A stretch of 64,000 bases of DNA from Psychrobacter sp. UBA3480. GTDB taxonomy: Bacteria; Pseudomonadota; Gammaproteobacteria; Pseudomonadales; Moraxellaceae. Positions 8,043 through 16,889 of the stretch are shown here, piece by piece; position 1 is the first letter of the stretch, and each line of letters begins with the position of its first letter. The DNA lies in assembly GCF_002377945.1 (NCBI RefSeq), contig NZ_DFQV01000002.1:177268-241267 (forward strand), written 5' to 3'. Under the pieces are notes generated by a model. It saw only the letters and a list, made by a program, of their open reading frames with translations. It did no database searches and was not told the origin of the DNA. The translations under genes were made by a program, and so were the position numbers.

Positions 8043-8135
8043 AATCCGTTTTAGCCTCAATCTTACCCCAAGTCCTTTTACTAATTCTACTATTAAATCT
8101 TTATCTCCCTGTCTGGTCAAAAAGCCTAATAAACT
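8043..8135 (-). other. Repeated gene-tail fragment (copy A2)
   Basis: This is the second of three copies of the same tail (minus strand, CCCTGTCTGGTCAAAAAGCC region). It is the direct repeat of the 7002-7082 copy across the methyltransferase unit and the inverted partner of 23305-23396. It ends about 8 bp before the IS3 left end. Confidence 0.55.
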
Positions 8136-8208
8136 ATTAATTGTGACCCCTGCCGTCAAATCCGTACACCTAAAATTAGTAAACTAACGACTCAATGAGG
8201 AGTTTACC

Positions 8209-8436
8209 ATGACTAAGAAAATCAGAACTTACAGCACAGAATTCAAAGTCGAAGCCGTCAAGAAGACAGCAGACAATAACGGCAATATTTCAGCGACTTC
8301 AAAGCAACTCGGCATCGCCATGCAAACGCTATCGAACTGGCATAACAAAGCCAACCAAGGCAAGCTTAAATTGGCTGAAAAGGAACGAGATATATTAAAA
8401 AATGCGACGGCGTACTTCGCCAATGAGGAACGTTAA
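8209..8436 (+). CDS. IS3-family transposase OrfA (internally deleted)
   Basis: A 75-residue protein starting MTKKIRTYSTEFKVEAVKKT with the usual N-terminal helix-turn-helix (ATSKQLGIAMQTLSNWHNKA). The family length is about 95-100 residues. Here the chain passes from ANQGKL straight to KLAEKERDILKNATAYFA, so about 20-25 residues of the leucine-zipper linker are missing. The downstream orfB is also broken, so this copy is probably inactive. Confidence 0.8.
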   Translation: MTKKIRTYSTEFKVEAVKKTADNNGNISATSKQLGIAMQTLSNWHNKANQGKLKLAEKERDILKNATAYFANEER

Positions 8437-9364
8437 GAAACAGTCTGGTAGACTATTTTAGTGACGCAAAACGTAGGGCTATACCCGCAGTGACAGCTCG
8501 TAAGGTACGCCTTTATACAAACTAATAGACAGGTCTTTAGTATCGTCTCTATGTGCCGTGTACTAAGTGTTAAGCCGTCAAGCTACTACGACTGGATCAA
8601 TCGTGATATCAGCGACCAACAGATACATCGTAACCATTGTGAGCTACTAGTTAAGCCGCTCACAGTGAAAGTAAAGAACGTTATTGTTATAAGCGTTTGC
8701 ATGCAAATCTGACAGAGCAAGGTTTTGACATTAGCACATACATGGTTAGAAGTATCAAAGAAGAACACGGCATCAAATGCCGTCGCCACAAACGCTTTAA
8801 AGTCACTACGGACTCAAACCATTATAAAATGGTTTATCTAAACGTGTTGGATCAGCTGTTTGATGCTAAGCGTCCTGATGAGTCTTGGGTCAGTTACATC
8901 ACCTATATCTGGACAGATGAGGGCTGTACTTGGCAGGCGTTAAAGACTTATATACTAAAGAGATGGTCGGCTATGCCATCAACAAACGTATGACCGCCGA
9001 TCTAGTATGCAAAGCATTGAACATGGCCATCAAGAATAAACGTCCAAGCCAAGGGCTGATTGTACATTCAGATAGAGGCAGTCTGTACTGTAGCCATGCC
9101 TACCACAAGATTATCAAACAGCATCAGTTTACAGGCTCAATGAGTGGTAAGTGCAACTGCTTTGATAATGCTTCGATAGAAAGCTTCTGGTGCATTTTGA
9201 AGAATGAGCTGGTATATCACCAAGACTATAAAACAAGGTTTGTAGCGATCAGCGATATCATTGGCTATATTGAGCTGTACTACAACCAAACGAGGATTCA
9301 AAAGAGTTTAGGCTATAGATCGCCAAGACAGGTGTGGTTTAACTTTTACCGTCAAGCTGCGTAA
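8437..9364 (+). pseudogene. IS3-family transposase OrfB (frameshifted, first catalytic Asp lost)
   Basis: Pieces of one rve-type integrase core are spread over two or three frames: VLSVKPSSYYDWINRDISD, then MHANLTEQGFDISTYMVRS, then KDLYTKEMVGYAINKRMTAD to the end YNQTRIQKSLGYRSPRQVW. The usual TDITYI segment reads SYITYI, so the first Asp of the DDE triad is Tyr. The second Asp (VHSDRGS) and the Glu (ASIESFW) are kept. Frameshifts near 8690 and 8930 break the frame. The element could move only with help from another copy. Confidence 0.85.
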
Positions 9365-9410
9365 CTAAAATCTCCCAAGTTTAACTGTACGGATTTGACG
9401 GCAGGGGTCA

Positions 9411-9507
9411 GTAATCGAATACTTTATGAGAGTTATTACTGTTCTTCATGATATCTATTACATACTCTGTATTATCTGCAGAAATACCAACAATAGCTGA
9501 CCACTAC
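9411..9507 (-). pseudogene. Fragment of the StbB-like P-loop protein gene
   Basis: These 97 bp, starting right at the IS3 right end, match the middle of the gene at 40275-41072 (about 40733-40829) in the same orientation, with few differences. The shared stretch includes CTTCATGATATCTATTACAT and the TATTATCTGCAG that follows. It shows that sequence now 31 kb apart was once joined to the IS3 element or deposited here by recombination. No other part of the gene is present. Confidence 0.75.
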
Positions 9508-9691
9508 AGATTAACTATAAGATACTGAACCCTCAATATTGAAGTGAAATTTTACAATTAAGAAGTGTTAACTTTATTGTGGAAATACCTAATTTAGTCG
9601 ATAATAATCTATTAATATAGTTATAACCAGATTTTTTGATTGTGCTTTATAAAAATTCTAATTTATTGATATCTTTTACAGGAAAAGCTAA

Positions 9692-10072
9692 ATGTCCAAC
9701 CTCAAATTGGCAACAGTAGGATTTGCCTCAATTATATTTATAAGTATAGGTTGCAGCAATGAAGAGTTCAATAGCGTTAATGAAGTGAAAGAAAACCCAT
9801 CAGAAGCCATAACGAAGCAAACTCCAGAAGAGGTAGAAGTGCGTGGAACCTTTAAAAGAAGCTTTGAAATACATGAGCTAGATGCGAATGGGAAAGTTTA
9901 CTATGTGTCAGATCCCAAACAGCTTTTGATGGAAGACTCAAATCAAATTGGTCAAGACGGTTATTACAAGTTGTTTGAAACTTGCGTGGTCGGAGTGATC
10001 GGCTCTGAAGGTGGTTACGGACCTACTGGTAAGTACGAAAATGAAATTACTGTTCGCGAAATTTGTGTATGA
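9692..10072 (+). CDS. Putative lipoprotein of unknown function (126 aa)
   Basis: A type II signal peptide is visible: a short charged start, a hydrophobic stretch (LATVGFASIIFISI), then a lipobox ending in Cys-21 (SIGC). The mature part has an acidic linker (EEFNSVNEVKENPSEAI) and a compact C-terminal domain with two cysteines (ETC…EIC) that may form a disulfide. The family is not recognised. The ATG has an AGGAAAAGCTAA ribosome site. It is upstream of the ABC-type gene at 10219, but 147 bp separate them. Confidence 0.65.
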   Translation: MSNLKLATVGFASIIFISIGCSNEEFNSVNEVKENPSEAITKQTPEEVEVRGTFKRSFEIHELDANGKVYYVSDPKQLLMEDSNQIGQDGYYKLFETCVVGVIGSEGGYGPTGKYENEITVREICV

Positions 10073-10218
10073 AGAGGGGAATAGTCTAAAAAACTCTGAA
10101 AGTTAATCAGCAGGTTATACGTTAGCAAGAAGCCATTATTTGCTAAATTGATGAGTTTCTATTTTAAGGAATATCAAAAATCTTAATCTATAAAATTATC
10201 TCAAACAAGCATCTGCGT

Positions 10219-11511
10219 ATGGCACTGCTATTTTTGCTGATTCAGCAAATTATTGTGGCGTCATCGACATACTTTATTGCTCGCCTTGCACAAAGCTTAA
10301 CCGAGGATAGTATCTCAATTTTGTATATGCTGTTATTTGCCGCCTCTTTAATAGCAGTTTACGTGCCTGCGTATTTTTGTGTTACCAATACAGAACGCGC
10401 TAAGTACGATGCTCATAAGCTTTACAATGATGATTTTCATGCTGTCTTTTTAGGTAAGACTTATTTGTTATCTAGCGACGAGTTACAGAGTACGGCAACG
10501 ACAACGCTCGCTCAAGAAAGTAACTATACCCTTGAGACAGTTATTGATAGTATTTTTGATATTTCAGCGTTGGTACTCAATGTCTTATTTAACGTGTTGG
10601 TCATTGCTTGGTTTTTAGATGGCACATTACTGCTTGGTTATGCAGTAGGTATTATTTTCGCCTCCATGTTTGTGCATTTTAGACGACATGCTTTAAAAAT
10701 GGCTGCCAAAACAGATCAGAAATCACGGCTGAATTTAACCGCTAAGCTTTTCGACAGTTGGGATAACGTCGTTATTTTCAATAAGCATAATTTCAAGATT
10801 TATAATAATATTGTTCAAAAAAGCTTTGCGACAGCTAAGAATAATAGCGTTAAATCTACATCGATTCAGCACATCAATTCAAGCTTAGGCATGATAATAT
10901 TGATGCTGCCGGTCTTTGTGGTCACTGCTTTTATTTTTAATAAAAATTGGCATGATGCTACGACGATGGCGGTACTAATTGCCACGCTGCCAAGACAAAT
11001 TCAGCTATTGCAAATGTGCTATGCCTTGATTGGCTACCATACCAGTATTGGCGTTATTAAAACGATGCTAGATGGCATTTTAGAGGTTTTACAACCTACC
11101 ACTGTGGATTTAGATACCTACATTCAGGCAAACCAAATACGGGTGAAGCAAACAGGGGAAATTTTTGATTCAACACAACTACCCAAGCAAGGTAGAGTAA
11201 CGTTGGTTGGTAATAATGGTGTTGGTAAATCTTGTATATTACTCAAGCTCAAAGACCACTACCAAGAACAGGCCTACTATTTACCTGCTAAGCATAATTT
11301 ATATTTCAATTACAAAACTGACAAAGCCCATAGAGGTTCAACAGGACAACAACTCATCAAGCAAATTCAAGAAATTAGAGAGGACGACCAAAGTAGGATT
11401 GTCATGCTTGATGAGTGGGATGCCCATTTAGATAAAAAGAATACTCAAATTATAGATCAATATCTTGATGAGCTTGCCCAAACAAGACTTGTAGTGGATG
11501 TTAGACATTGA
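10219..11511 (+). CDS. ABC-type exporter (fused membrane and ATPase domains), likely damaged at both ends
   Basis: A 430-residue frame with about five membrane helices (residues 1-275) followed by a short ATPase domain. The Walker A reads GNNGVGKS (about 334-341), the signature motif is degenerate (STGQQL instead of LSGGQ), the Walker B is RIVMLDEWDAHLD with Trp after the catalytic Glu, and the chain ends at the H-loop (VVDVRH). Upstream, ATG 10151 starts MSFYFKEYQK, which runs out of frame at an A5 run near 10180. The continuing in-frame sequence LIYKIISNKHLR leads directly into the ORF, so a one-base frameshift has probably removed the native start. Full-length relatives are about 520-560 residues. 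The substrate is unknown. Confidence 0.7.
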   Translation: MALLFLLIQQIIVASSTYFIARLAQSLTEDSISILYMLLFAASLIAVYVPAYFCVTNTERAKYDAHKLYNDDFHAVFLGKTYLLSSDELQSTATTTLAQESNYTLETVIDSIFDISALVLNVLFNVLVIAWFLDGTLLLGYAVGIIFASMFVHFRRHALKMAAKTDQKSRLNLTAKLFDSWDNVVIFNKHNFKIYNNIVQKSFATAKNNSVKSTSIQHINSSLGMIILMLPVFVVTAFIFNKNWHDATTMAVLIATLPRQIQLLQMCYALIGYHTSIGVIKTMLDGILEVLQPTTVDLDTYIQANQIRVKQTGEIFDSTQLPKQGRVTLVGNNGVGKSCILLKLKDHYQEQAYYLPAKHNLYFNYKTDKAHRGSTGQQLIKQIQEIREDDQSRIVMLDEWDAHLDKKNTQIIDQYLDELAQTRLVVDVRH

Positions 11512-11589
11512 TTTGAAAAGCGCTTAATCTAATATTATTGCTGATATCCAAACTCGTTTTTTATATGTTACTTACTGATTCGATCAAAC

Positions 11590-11637
11590 GGGTGCGTCTC
11601 CCAAATAGGGAATTAGAATTTAGTTGTAGGCTGATAG
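11590..11637 (-). repeat. Partial intergenic repeat related to R3/R5
   Basis: On the minus strand this reads CATACTATCAGCCTACAAC followed by an AT-rich stretch and a TCCCTATTTGGGAGAC segment. The first part matches the flank of R3 (22618-22640) closely and the second only loosely. It separates the ABC gene from the Fic fragment. Confidence 0.4.
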
Positions 11638-11643
11638 TATGCT

Positions 11644-11826
11644 TTGAACACCAGACAAGTCACTATGCTCAATATTTTGCTAACAAACTTTTGTGGCAAG
11701 TTGATTACCAAGAGATGGGCAGTCATGACCAAGTGTTCTATAGACAAAGCACTACTGGACATTAATGATTTGATAGAGAAGGGGGTGCTGAAAAATTCTG
11801 AGGCTTCAGGGCGTAGCACGAGCTAG
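11644..11826 (+). pseudogene. C-terminal fragment of a Fic-family (DUF4172-type) protein
   Basis: The translated stretch ITKRWAVMTKCSIDKALLD continues INDLIEKGVLKNSEASGRST, the winged-helix tail that follows the Fic domain in many AMPylase-type proteins (the usual ending is GGRSTSY). The catalytic HPFxxGNGR part is absent, the 5' side is out of frame, and the frame stops at TAG just where the conserved Tyr would follow. It is a remnant only. Identification rests on this short tail. Confidence 0.5.
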
Positions 11827-11865
11827 GAATTAGCTTTGTGATAAACAAAGATCGCATGGTTTGTA

Positions 11866-11932
11866 TTTTACTGCAAAGCAGCGTAACTAAAATCTCCCAA
11901 ATTTAAGTTTACAAAGTTGAAGGTAGGGGTCA
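11866..11932 (+). mobile_element. Right-end remnant of the IS3-family element
   Basis: The sequence GCGTAACTAAAATCTCCCAA at 11881-11900 and the following bases match the last part of orfB and the right inverted repeat of the IS at 8144-9410. The terminal GGGGTCA at 11926-11932 is kept, while the inner repeat is mutated (AAAGTTGAAGGTA in place of CGGATTTGACGGCA). Confidence 0.75.
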
Positions 11933-12010
11933 GTTCGCTTTGGAAATACGTTCTTGTACTCTTTTTATATGATAAACAACGATATATATTTAATAAAAAA
12001 TGATTTTTTA

Positions 12011-12553
12011 TTAGTGCATCACTGGCGTTGCTTGCGTATTGAAAGCAAAAGCTTTATTACTAAAATTACCAATCATTACCGCCTCAATCACTGGTTTAAC
12101 CGTATCATCTAAAGCTTCAACCTCAATGATAAAGTCTGCACCAGGACCCCCTTTATTTTCTTCTTTTTCAACGATATAGTTGAGGGTTGCCATAGGTGGC
12201 AGCTTAATTGAGTTCTCGATATATGACTTTATTAGCTCTCCGTTAGTACCGTAATAATCAATTTTATTGATATAAAGCGATTTGTTTAATGTGATGTTAC
12301 GAATACTCAAAGTCGCTGATAGCAATACTTTTTGATTGTACCTATCAATATAAATGTCTGAATAAATGGGCACATAAAAGGTTTGTTTATAACTTAATTG
12401 ACGGGGATCGACGGCTGAGGTTATTTCAAGCTCTTTCATAGGATCTTTATTATTTTCTGAAAATACTATATTGGGATCTTCTATTGATTTATCACAACCT
12501 GATAACAGCACCAATATAGCAATGGCTATGGCGGACATATTGAGCTTGTTCAT
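12011..12553 (-). CDS. DUF3124 domain-containing lipoprotein
   Basis: A 180-residue protein with a lipoprotein signal (hydrophobic AIAIAILVLLSGC, lipid-modified Cys-20). The mature domain shows the DUF3124 pattern: YVPIYSDIY, LSATLSIRNI, a DYYGTNGELIKSYIE turn, and GPGADFIIEVEA near the end, closing with IEAVMIGN. The role of DUF3124 proteins is unknown; they are envelope proteins. It lies 76 bp downstream of kdpE on the same strand and could be read through from the kdp operon, but there is no functional link known to me. Confidence 0.85.
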   Translation of the reverse strand: MNKLNMSAIAIAILVLLSGCDKSIEDPNIVFSENNKDPMKELEITSAVDPRQLSYKQTFYVPIYSDIYIDRYNQKVLLSATLSIRNITLNKSLYINKIDYYGTNGELIKSYIENSIKLPPMATLNYIVEKEENKGGPGADFIIEVEALDDTVKPVIEAVMIGNFSNKAFAFNTQATPVMH

Positions 12554-12628
12554 GATGTTTCCCTCTTTTTTTGCATCTTACCATCGGCTTAATATTCTAG
12601 TTAGGAGACTAAATACATTCATGTATTG

Positions 12629-13315
12629 TCAGTCTTTAGGGATATGTAGCTTGTAGCCGACACCGATTTCGGTTAAGAAGAAATTTGGTCGAGAAGGATT
12701 ATCTTCTAGTTTCTGGCGTAAATTTGACATAAATATGCGAACATAATGTTCTTGATGGTTATGACCTTTACCCCAAACTTCATTAAGCAGTTGTTTATGG
12801 GTCAGTACTTTTTCCGCATAACGGATCAGGACAGTCAGCAAGCGATACTCAATAGGTGTTAAATGGACGTCTTTACCATTTTTCTTGACTTGTCTCTGCG
12901 TCAGATCGATGCTGACATTGCCAAGCTCTATCTGACTAGGTGCTTCGTAGCCAACCTGCCAGCGGCGCATATGGGCATTAACACGCGCAACCAATTCGCC
13001 CATACTAAAAGGTTTCACTAAATAATCATCTGCACCTAAATTGAGCGCTTTTATTTTATCCTGCTCATCACTGCGAGCTGATAATACTAAAATAGGTAAT
13101 GAAGACCATGTCCTAATATCTGCAATAACGTCACAGCCATCACCATCAGGTAAGCCAAGATCTAATATCAGTAAGTCAGGACGGCGCGTCGCAGCTTCTA
13201 TTAAGCCTCTGTGCGAGCTATCCGCGGTAAAAATTTGATAGCCTTCTTGCTCCATCGCTGTTTTAATAAATCGTGCAATATGGGCTTCATCTTCGATGAT
13301 TAGTATGGTCTTCAT
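12629..13315 (-). CDS. kdpE: KdpE, response regulator of the potassium uptake operon
   Basis: A 228-residue OmpR/PhoB-type regulator. The receiver domain (1-115) has the acidic pocket (IIEDE at 6-10), the phospho-accepting Asp-52 in LILDLGLPDGDG and the conserved Lys in YLVKPF. The winged-helix DNA-binding domain (about 130-226) includes LTPIEYRLLTVL and the recognition-helix region VRIFMSNLRQKLE. It is phosphorylated by KdpD under K+ limitation or osmotic stress and activates kdpFABC. It lies 43 bp downstream of kdpD. A good match to the E. coli KdpE operator is at 21063-21086 upstream of kdpF. Confidence 0.97.
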   Translation of the reverse strand: MKTILIIEDEAHIARFIKTAMEQEGYQIFTADSSHRGLIEAATRRPDLLILDLGLPDGDGCDVIADIRTWSSLPILVLSARSDEQDKIKALNLGADDYLVKPFSMGELVARVNAHMRRWQVGYEAPSQIELGNVSIDLTQRQVKKNGKDVHLTPIEYRLLTVLIRYAEKVLTHKQLLNEVWGKGHNHQEHYVRIFMSNLRQKLEDNPSRPNFFLTEIGVGYKLHIPKD

Positions 13316-13358
13316 AAGTATGTTTTTCGCTATTAGTGTTGACCTTATGATATAGCAC

Positions 13359-16109
13359 TTATCGTGCTAAGTTTGCTGAATCAATATTTGGGCTGCTTGC
13401 TATAAAGTCGTCACTCAATAAATCCTGTTCAGGTAAAGGTTGCCAAGGTAGCGTTATGATAAATTGTGCACCGTGAGGTTGTATATTGTTAGCGCTTAAC
13501 GTGCCACCCAGATGCTCAACTAAATCTCTGCTCAAAGCTAAGCCTAAACCCAATCCCGTTGTGATACTTTCCGAATTCCCTCGAGTGAAGCGCTCAAATA
13601 TTTGTGTCTCCATACCTTCAGGTAGACCTTCTCCTGTGTCTGTTACCGTTATCAGGTACTGCTTATTGTCATCAAGCATTGTTTTAATGCAAACACAGGC
13701 ATCGTCTGGGGTATAATTGATGGCATTGGTGAGTAAGTTATTTAAAATGCGAGACAATATCAATTCGTCAGTATAAACAAAGTCAATATTATGAGGGATG
13801 TCTATTTCTATCTGGCGCTCTTTTAAATAGTGCTCAAGTTGACGTATATTACTGCCAACAATTTCCTCCAAGCTCACCCATTGCTTATTTAGTTTCATAC
13901 CACCAGATTGTAGTGAAACGTAATCTAAAATATTAATGACCAAGCGCTGAATAACGTTTGCTTGCTGCTCGATATCAACTGCCAGTTGTTTTTGCTCACT
14001 TACCGTTAAACTCTGTATAGCAAGAGAAGACGCTAAACCAGATAATACAGTTATCGGCGTTCGGATATCATGAGACAGCGCTGATAATAGCGTTCCACGA
14101 AGCCTCTCTGACTCTACCTTTATAAGTGCGGTTTGAGCCACTTTTGCATAATATACCCTCTCCAAGGCTAGCGTTATTTGGGCAATAGCCACATCAAGCG
14201 TTCGTTGTTGTTCGGGTTGATTAAAACTCTCACTATCTGTCGGCATTAACGCTAGTACACCAAGCACTTTACTGGAAGTCGAAAGCGCTCGATAGTGCAT
14301 CGTGTTAGCGTTGAGTGTATTTGTGCCTAATCCAGCGCTCTCATTGTGATCAAGCACCCACCGAGTCACTACCCAATTGAACTCTGCAGGTATGCTACTA
14401 TCTGTCATAACAACGAGTTTATTGTCCGCATCTGGCATCACTATGATTGCAGTGCTAGCAATATGCTGTGTTAGCCATGCTGCAGCTTGGCTGATGATGT
14501 CATTGTTTTTACGAGCAGCACTTAGGCTTTGAGCAAGATAGCTCATGGATATTGCCTGCTGTTCACGTTTACGGGCAGCTTGTGCCTGAAATCGCAGGCC
14601 AACTGCTAGGTTGTTAATGATTAAAGAGACAACGAGCATAACGGCAAAGGTCACTAAATATTGGACATCACTGACATTAAATGACAGCTTAGGTTCAACA
14701 AAAAACAAATCAAAGCTCAGTACGCTCAAAAATGCAGCCAATATGCCGGGAGCGCGTCCAAAGCGTACCGAGATAAAGACAATTACTAATAAGTACAGCA
14801 TGACCACGTTGGCTAAATCAAACCAGCGTGTCAGGGCAACTAGGGTAACAGTTACTAATCCGCATCCCAAAACTGCCATAAGATAGCCATTATGGTTATC
14901 TACCGATGATAATTCTGCCACGTTCCAAGACGGTAATTGACGCTCATTAATAGTTTTGCTTAACTGCTTAGTTTGATTAACCAATATCAAATCTAAATTA
15001 ACGTCTTGCTGTGAGATGAGCTTGACCAGCGACTGACCCCAGTGATACGGTCTAGAGCGGTTAGCATGGTTTTGTCCAATAATAATACGGCCAATATTGA
15101 ATTGATGGGCATAGCTGGTCAAACCCTCTGCCACGGTAATGGCACTAATCACTTCGGTTTTTGCACCCAAATCATCCGCTAAACGCAATGCCTCCAAAAC
15201 TTTCTGCTTATTATTAACTGAACGATTTAAACCGCGTGGTGTATTGACATGTACCACATACCACTGTGAATGTAGACTACTGGCCAGCCTAGCAGCATGA
15301 CGAATGAGGCGTTCGCTGTGCGCCCCCGTACTGATTCCTACCAATAGCTGATCTGCGGTATTCCAAATAGGTGAAATTCGAGCTTGGTTACGATAATCTT
15401 GCATATCTGCATCGACCAAGTCTGCGGTTCGGCGTAATGCCAGCTCTCGCAGCGCGATCAAATTACCTTTACGAAAGAAGTTATTAATAGCGTGTTTGGC
15501 TTGGCTTGGAATGTATACTTTACCTTCGTGAAGACGCGCCAATAATTCATCTGCCGGTAAATCAACCAATACCACTTCATTTGCCTGATCAAAAAACCAG
15601 TCGGGCAAGGTTTCTTGAACCACCACTCCGGTAATTTGATTGACAACATCATTTAAGCTTTCTAAATGCTGAACGTTTAGGGTCGTGTAAACACTGATAC
15701 CTGCTTTTAGTAACTCTTCAACATCATGCCAACGTTTAGGATGGCGAGATCCTGGAATATTACTATGTGCCAGCTCATCAACCAGCAAAATATCTGGATG
15801 ACTGGCGAGAGCGGCATCAATGTCAAACTCTTGTAGCATCTGTCCACGATATTCAATCTCGCGTAGCGGCAATACTGATAGCCCTTGTACTAGTGCTGCT
15901 GTCTCACTGCGACCATGTGTCTCTACAATACCAACCAATACATTACGTCCATGCGCTTTTGCTTGGTGTGCAGAGGTCAGCATGTCATACGTTTTACCAA
16001 CCCCGGCCGACGCTCCAAAAAATATCTTTAATTTACCTCTATTGACCGTATACTCTTGCTGCTTGATTTGCTGCAATAACGCATCTGGGCTAGGGCGGTT
16101 AATATTCAT
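13359..16109 (-). CDS. kdpD: KdpD, potassium-sensing histidine kinase
   Basis: A 916-residue inner-membrane sensor kinase. The N-terminal KdpD domain has Walker A GASAGVGKT (32-40) and Walker B ILLVDELAHSN. A universal-stress-like domain (about 250-380) follows, then four membrane helices of DUF4118 (about 410-510), a GAF-like region, the HisKA domain with phospho-acceptor His-680 (LSHDIRTP) and a HATPase with N box (NNLLTNAINYTP) and G boxes (DTGEGLPEG, GLGLGLAL). Length and order match E. coli KdpD (894). It senses K+ and turgor and phosphorylates or dephosphorylates KdpE. It is encoded 84 bp after kdpC and 43 bp before kdpE. Confidence 0.97.
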   Translation of the reverse strand: MNINRPSPDALLQQIKQQEYTVNRGKLKIFFGASAGVGKTYDMLTSAHQAKAHGRNVLVGIVETHGRSETAALVQGLSVLPLREIEYRGQMLQEFDIDAALASHPDILLVDELAHSNIPGSRHPKRWHDVEELLKAGISVYTTLNVQHLESLNDVVNQITGVVVQETLPDWFFDQANEVVLVDLPADELLARLHEGKVYIPSQAKHAINNFFRKGNLIALRELALRRTADLVDADMQDYRNQARISPIWNTADQLLVGISTGAHSERLIRHAARLASSLHSQWYVVHVNTPRGLNRSVNNKQKVLEALRLADDLGAKTEVISAITVAEGLTSYAHQFNIGRIIIGQNHANRSRPYHWGQSLVKLISQQDVNLDLILVNQTKQLSKTINERQLPSWNVAELSSVDNHNGYLMAVLGCGLVTVTLVALTRWFDLANVVMLYLLVIVFISVRFGRAPGILAAFLSVLSFDLFFVEPKLSFNVSDVQYLVTFAVMLVVSLIINNLAVGLRFQAQAARKREQQAISMSYLAQSLSAARKNNDIISQAAAWLTQHIASTAIIVMPDADNKLVVMTDSSIPAEFNWVVTRWVLDHNESAGLGTNTLNANTMHYRALSTSSKVLGVLALMPTDSESFNQPEQQRTLDVAIAQITLALERVYYAKVAQTALIKVESERLRGTLLSALSHDIRTPITVLSGLASSLAIQSLTVSEQKQLAVDIEQQANVIQRLVINILDYVSLQSGGMKLNKQWVSLEEIVGSNIRQLEHYLKERQIEIDIPHNIDFVYTDELILSRILNNLLTNAINYTPDDACVCIKTMLDDNKQYLITVTDTGEGLPEGMETQIFERFTRGNSESITTGLGLGLALSRDLVEHLGGTLSANNIQPHGAQFIITLPWQPLPEQDLLSDDFIASSPNIDSANLAR

Positions 16110-16193
16110 TATGACCCTCGATAGCTCTTAAATAAAAGTAAATTAAAGTGGCGGCTTTTGGTTAATCCGGTAGTGTTGTTTAATACTGTCTTA

Positions 16194-16868
16194 CTATTTA
16201 ACTGGGAGAGTAGATATCTGGTCTAAAGCTAAGTTAACGGCCAGCACATTGACACGCGGCTCTCCAAAGATATTAAACTGCTTACTATCGGTATTATCGT
16301 CGATTGCTTTTTGTACTTGTTCAGCACTTATTCCGCGTATGTTTGCCACTCTATTTGCTTGCCACTGGGCAGCCGCAGGTGAGATATGTGGATCCAAGCC
16401 ACTTCCCGACATGGTTACCAAATCAATCGGAATCGGCGCTTTATTCTGTGGATCAGCAGCCTTAAGCTTTTGCACTTGCGCCTCAACATTGCTGGTAAGT
16501 TCAGGATTTAAAGGTCCCAAATTACTACCTGAAGATTGGGTGGCATCATAACCGTCACCAGCAGCAGAAGGTCGTGTCCATATATATTGTGGTTGATCAA
16601 ACTGTTGGCCGATAAGCGCAGAGCCAACTAATTGTCCCTCTTTTTCTATTAAGCTACCATTTGCCTGATTGGGCATAGTCACTTGCCCGACGCCCGTCAT
16701 TAGTAATGGATAGCATAAACCTAAAATGATACCTAATAATATAAATAGCAATATAGCAGGTTTGAGCATTGGCATATGAGTAGCAGCGTCATTTAATGCG
16801 TTGCTGCTATCTGTTGCATCTTGCACTGATGGCTTAGTGTTGGTATCTGGGTGAGAATGAGTGTGCAT
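16194..16868 (-). CDS. kdpC: KdpC, potassium-transporting ATPase subunit C
   Basis: A 224-residue subunit with one membrane helix (about residues 36-58) and a periplasmic domain bearing the family hallmarks GSLIEKEGQLVGSALIGQQF, YIWTRPSA, SGSNLGPLNPEL and VTMSGSGLDPHISPAAA. It stabilises the KdpFABC complex and assists ATP and K+ binding. It has about 30 extra polar residues at the N terminus (His/Asp/Thr-rich) compared with E. coli KdpC (190). The start at 16868 is kept because a clear AAGGAATATT ribosome site precedes it. It lies 159 bp downstream of the first base after kdpB's stop region in the same operon order (F-A-B-C). Confidence 0.96.
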   Translation of the reverse strand: MHTHSHPDTNTKPSVQDATDSSNALNDAATHMPMLKPAILLFILLGIILGLCYPLLMTGVGQVTMPNQANGSLIEKEGQLVGSALIGQQFDQPQYIWTRPSAAGDGYDATQSSGSNLGPLNPELTSNVEAQVQKLKAADPQNKAPIPIDLVTMSGSGLDPHISPAAAQWQANRVANIRGISAEQVQKAIDDNTDSKQFNIFGEPRVNVLAVNLALDQISTLPVK

Positions 16869-16889
16869 AGTAATATTCCTTGTGAATGG

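Larger units (their letters stand above)
8144..9410 (+). mobile_element. IS3-family insertion sequence (decayed, ends intact)
   Basis: The element is about 1267 bp with 25-bp terminal inverted repeats that begin TGACCCCTGCCGTCAAAT at 8144 and end as the reverse complement at 9410. It contains orfA (8209) and a broken orfB. No 3-5 bp target duplication is visible: the left flank is the methyltransferase unit and the right flank is a fragment of the StbB-like gene, so one side has been rearranged after insertion. Partial copies lie at 11866-11932 and 21283-21420. Confidence 0.88.

Noticed and set aside
11207..11431. Second-frame ORF inside the ABC gene
   Set aside because: It overlaps the ATPase domain whose motifs are clear in the other frame.
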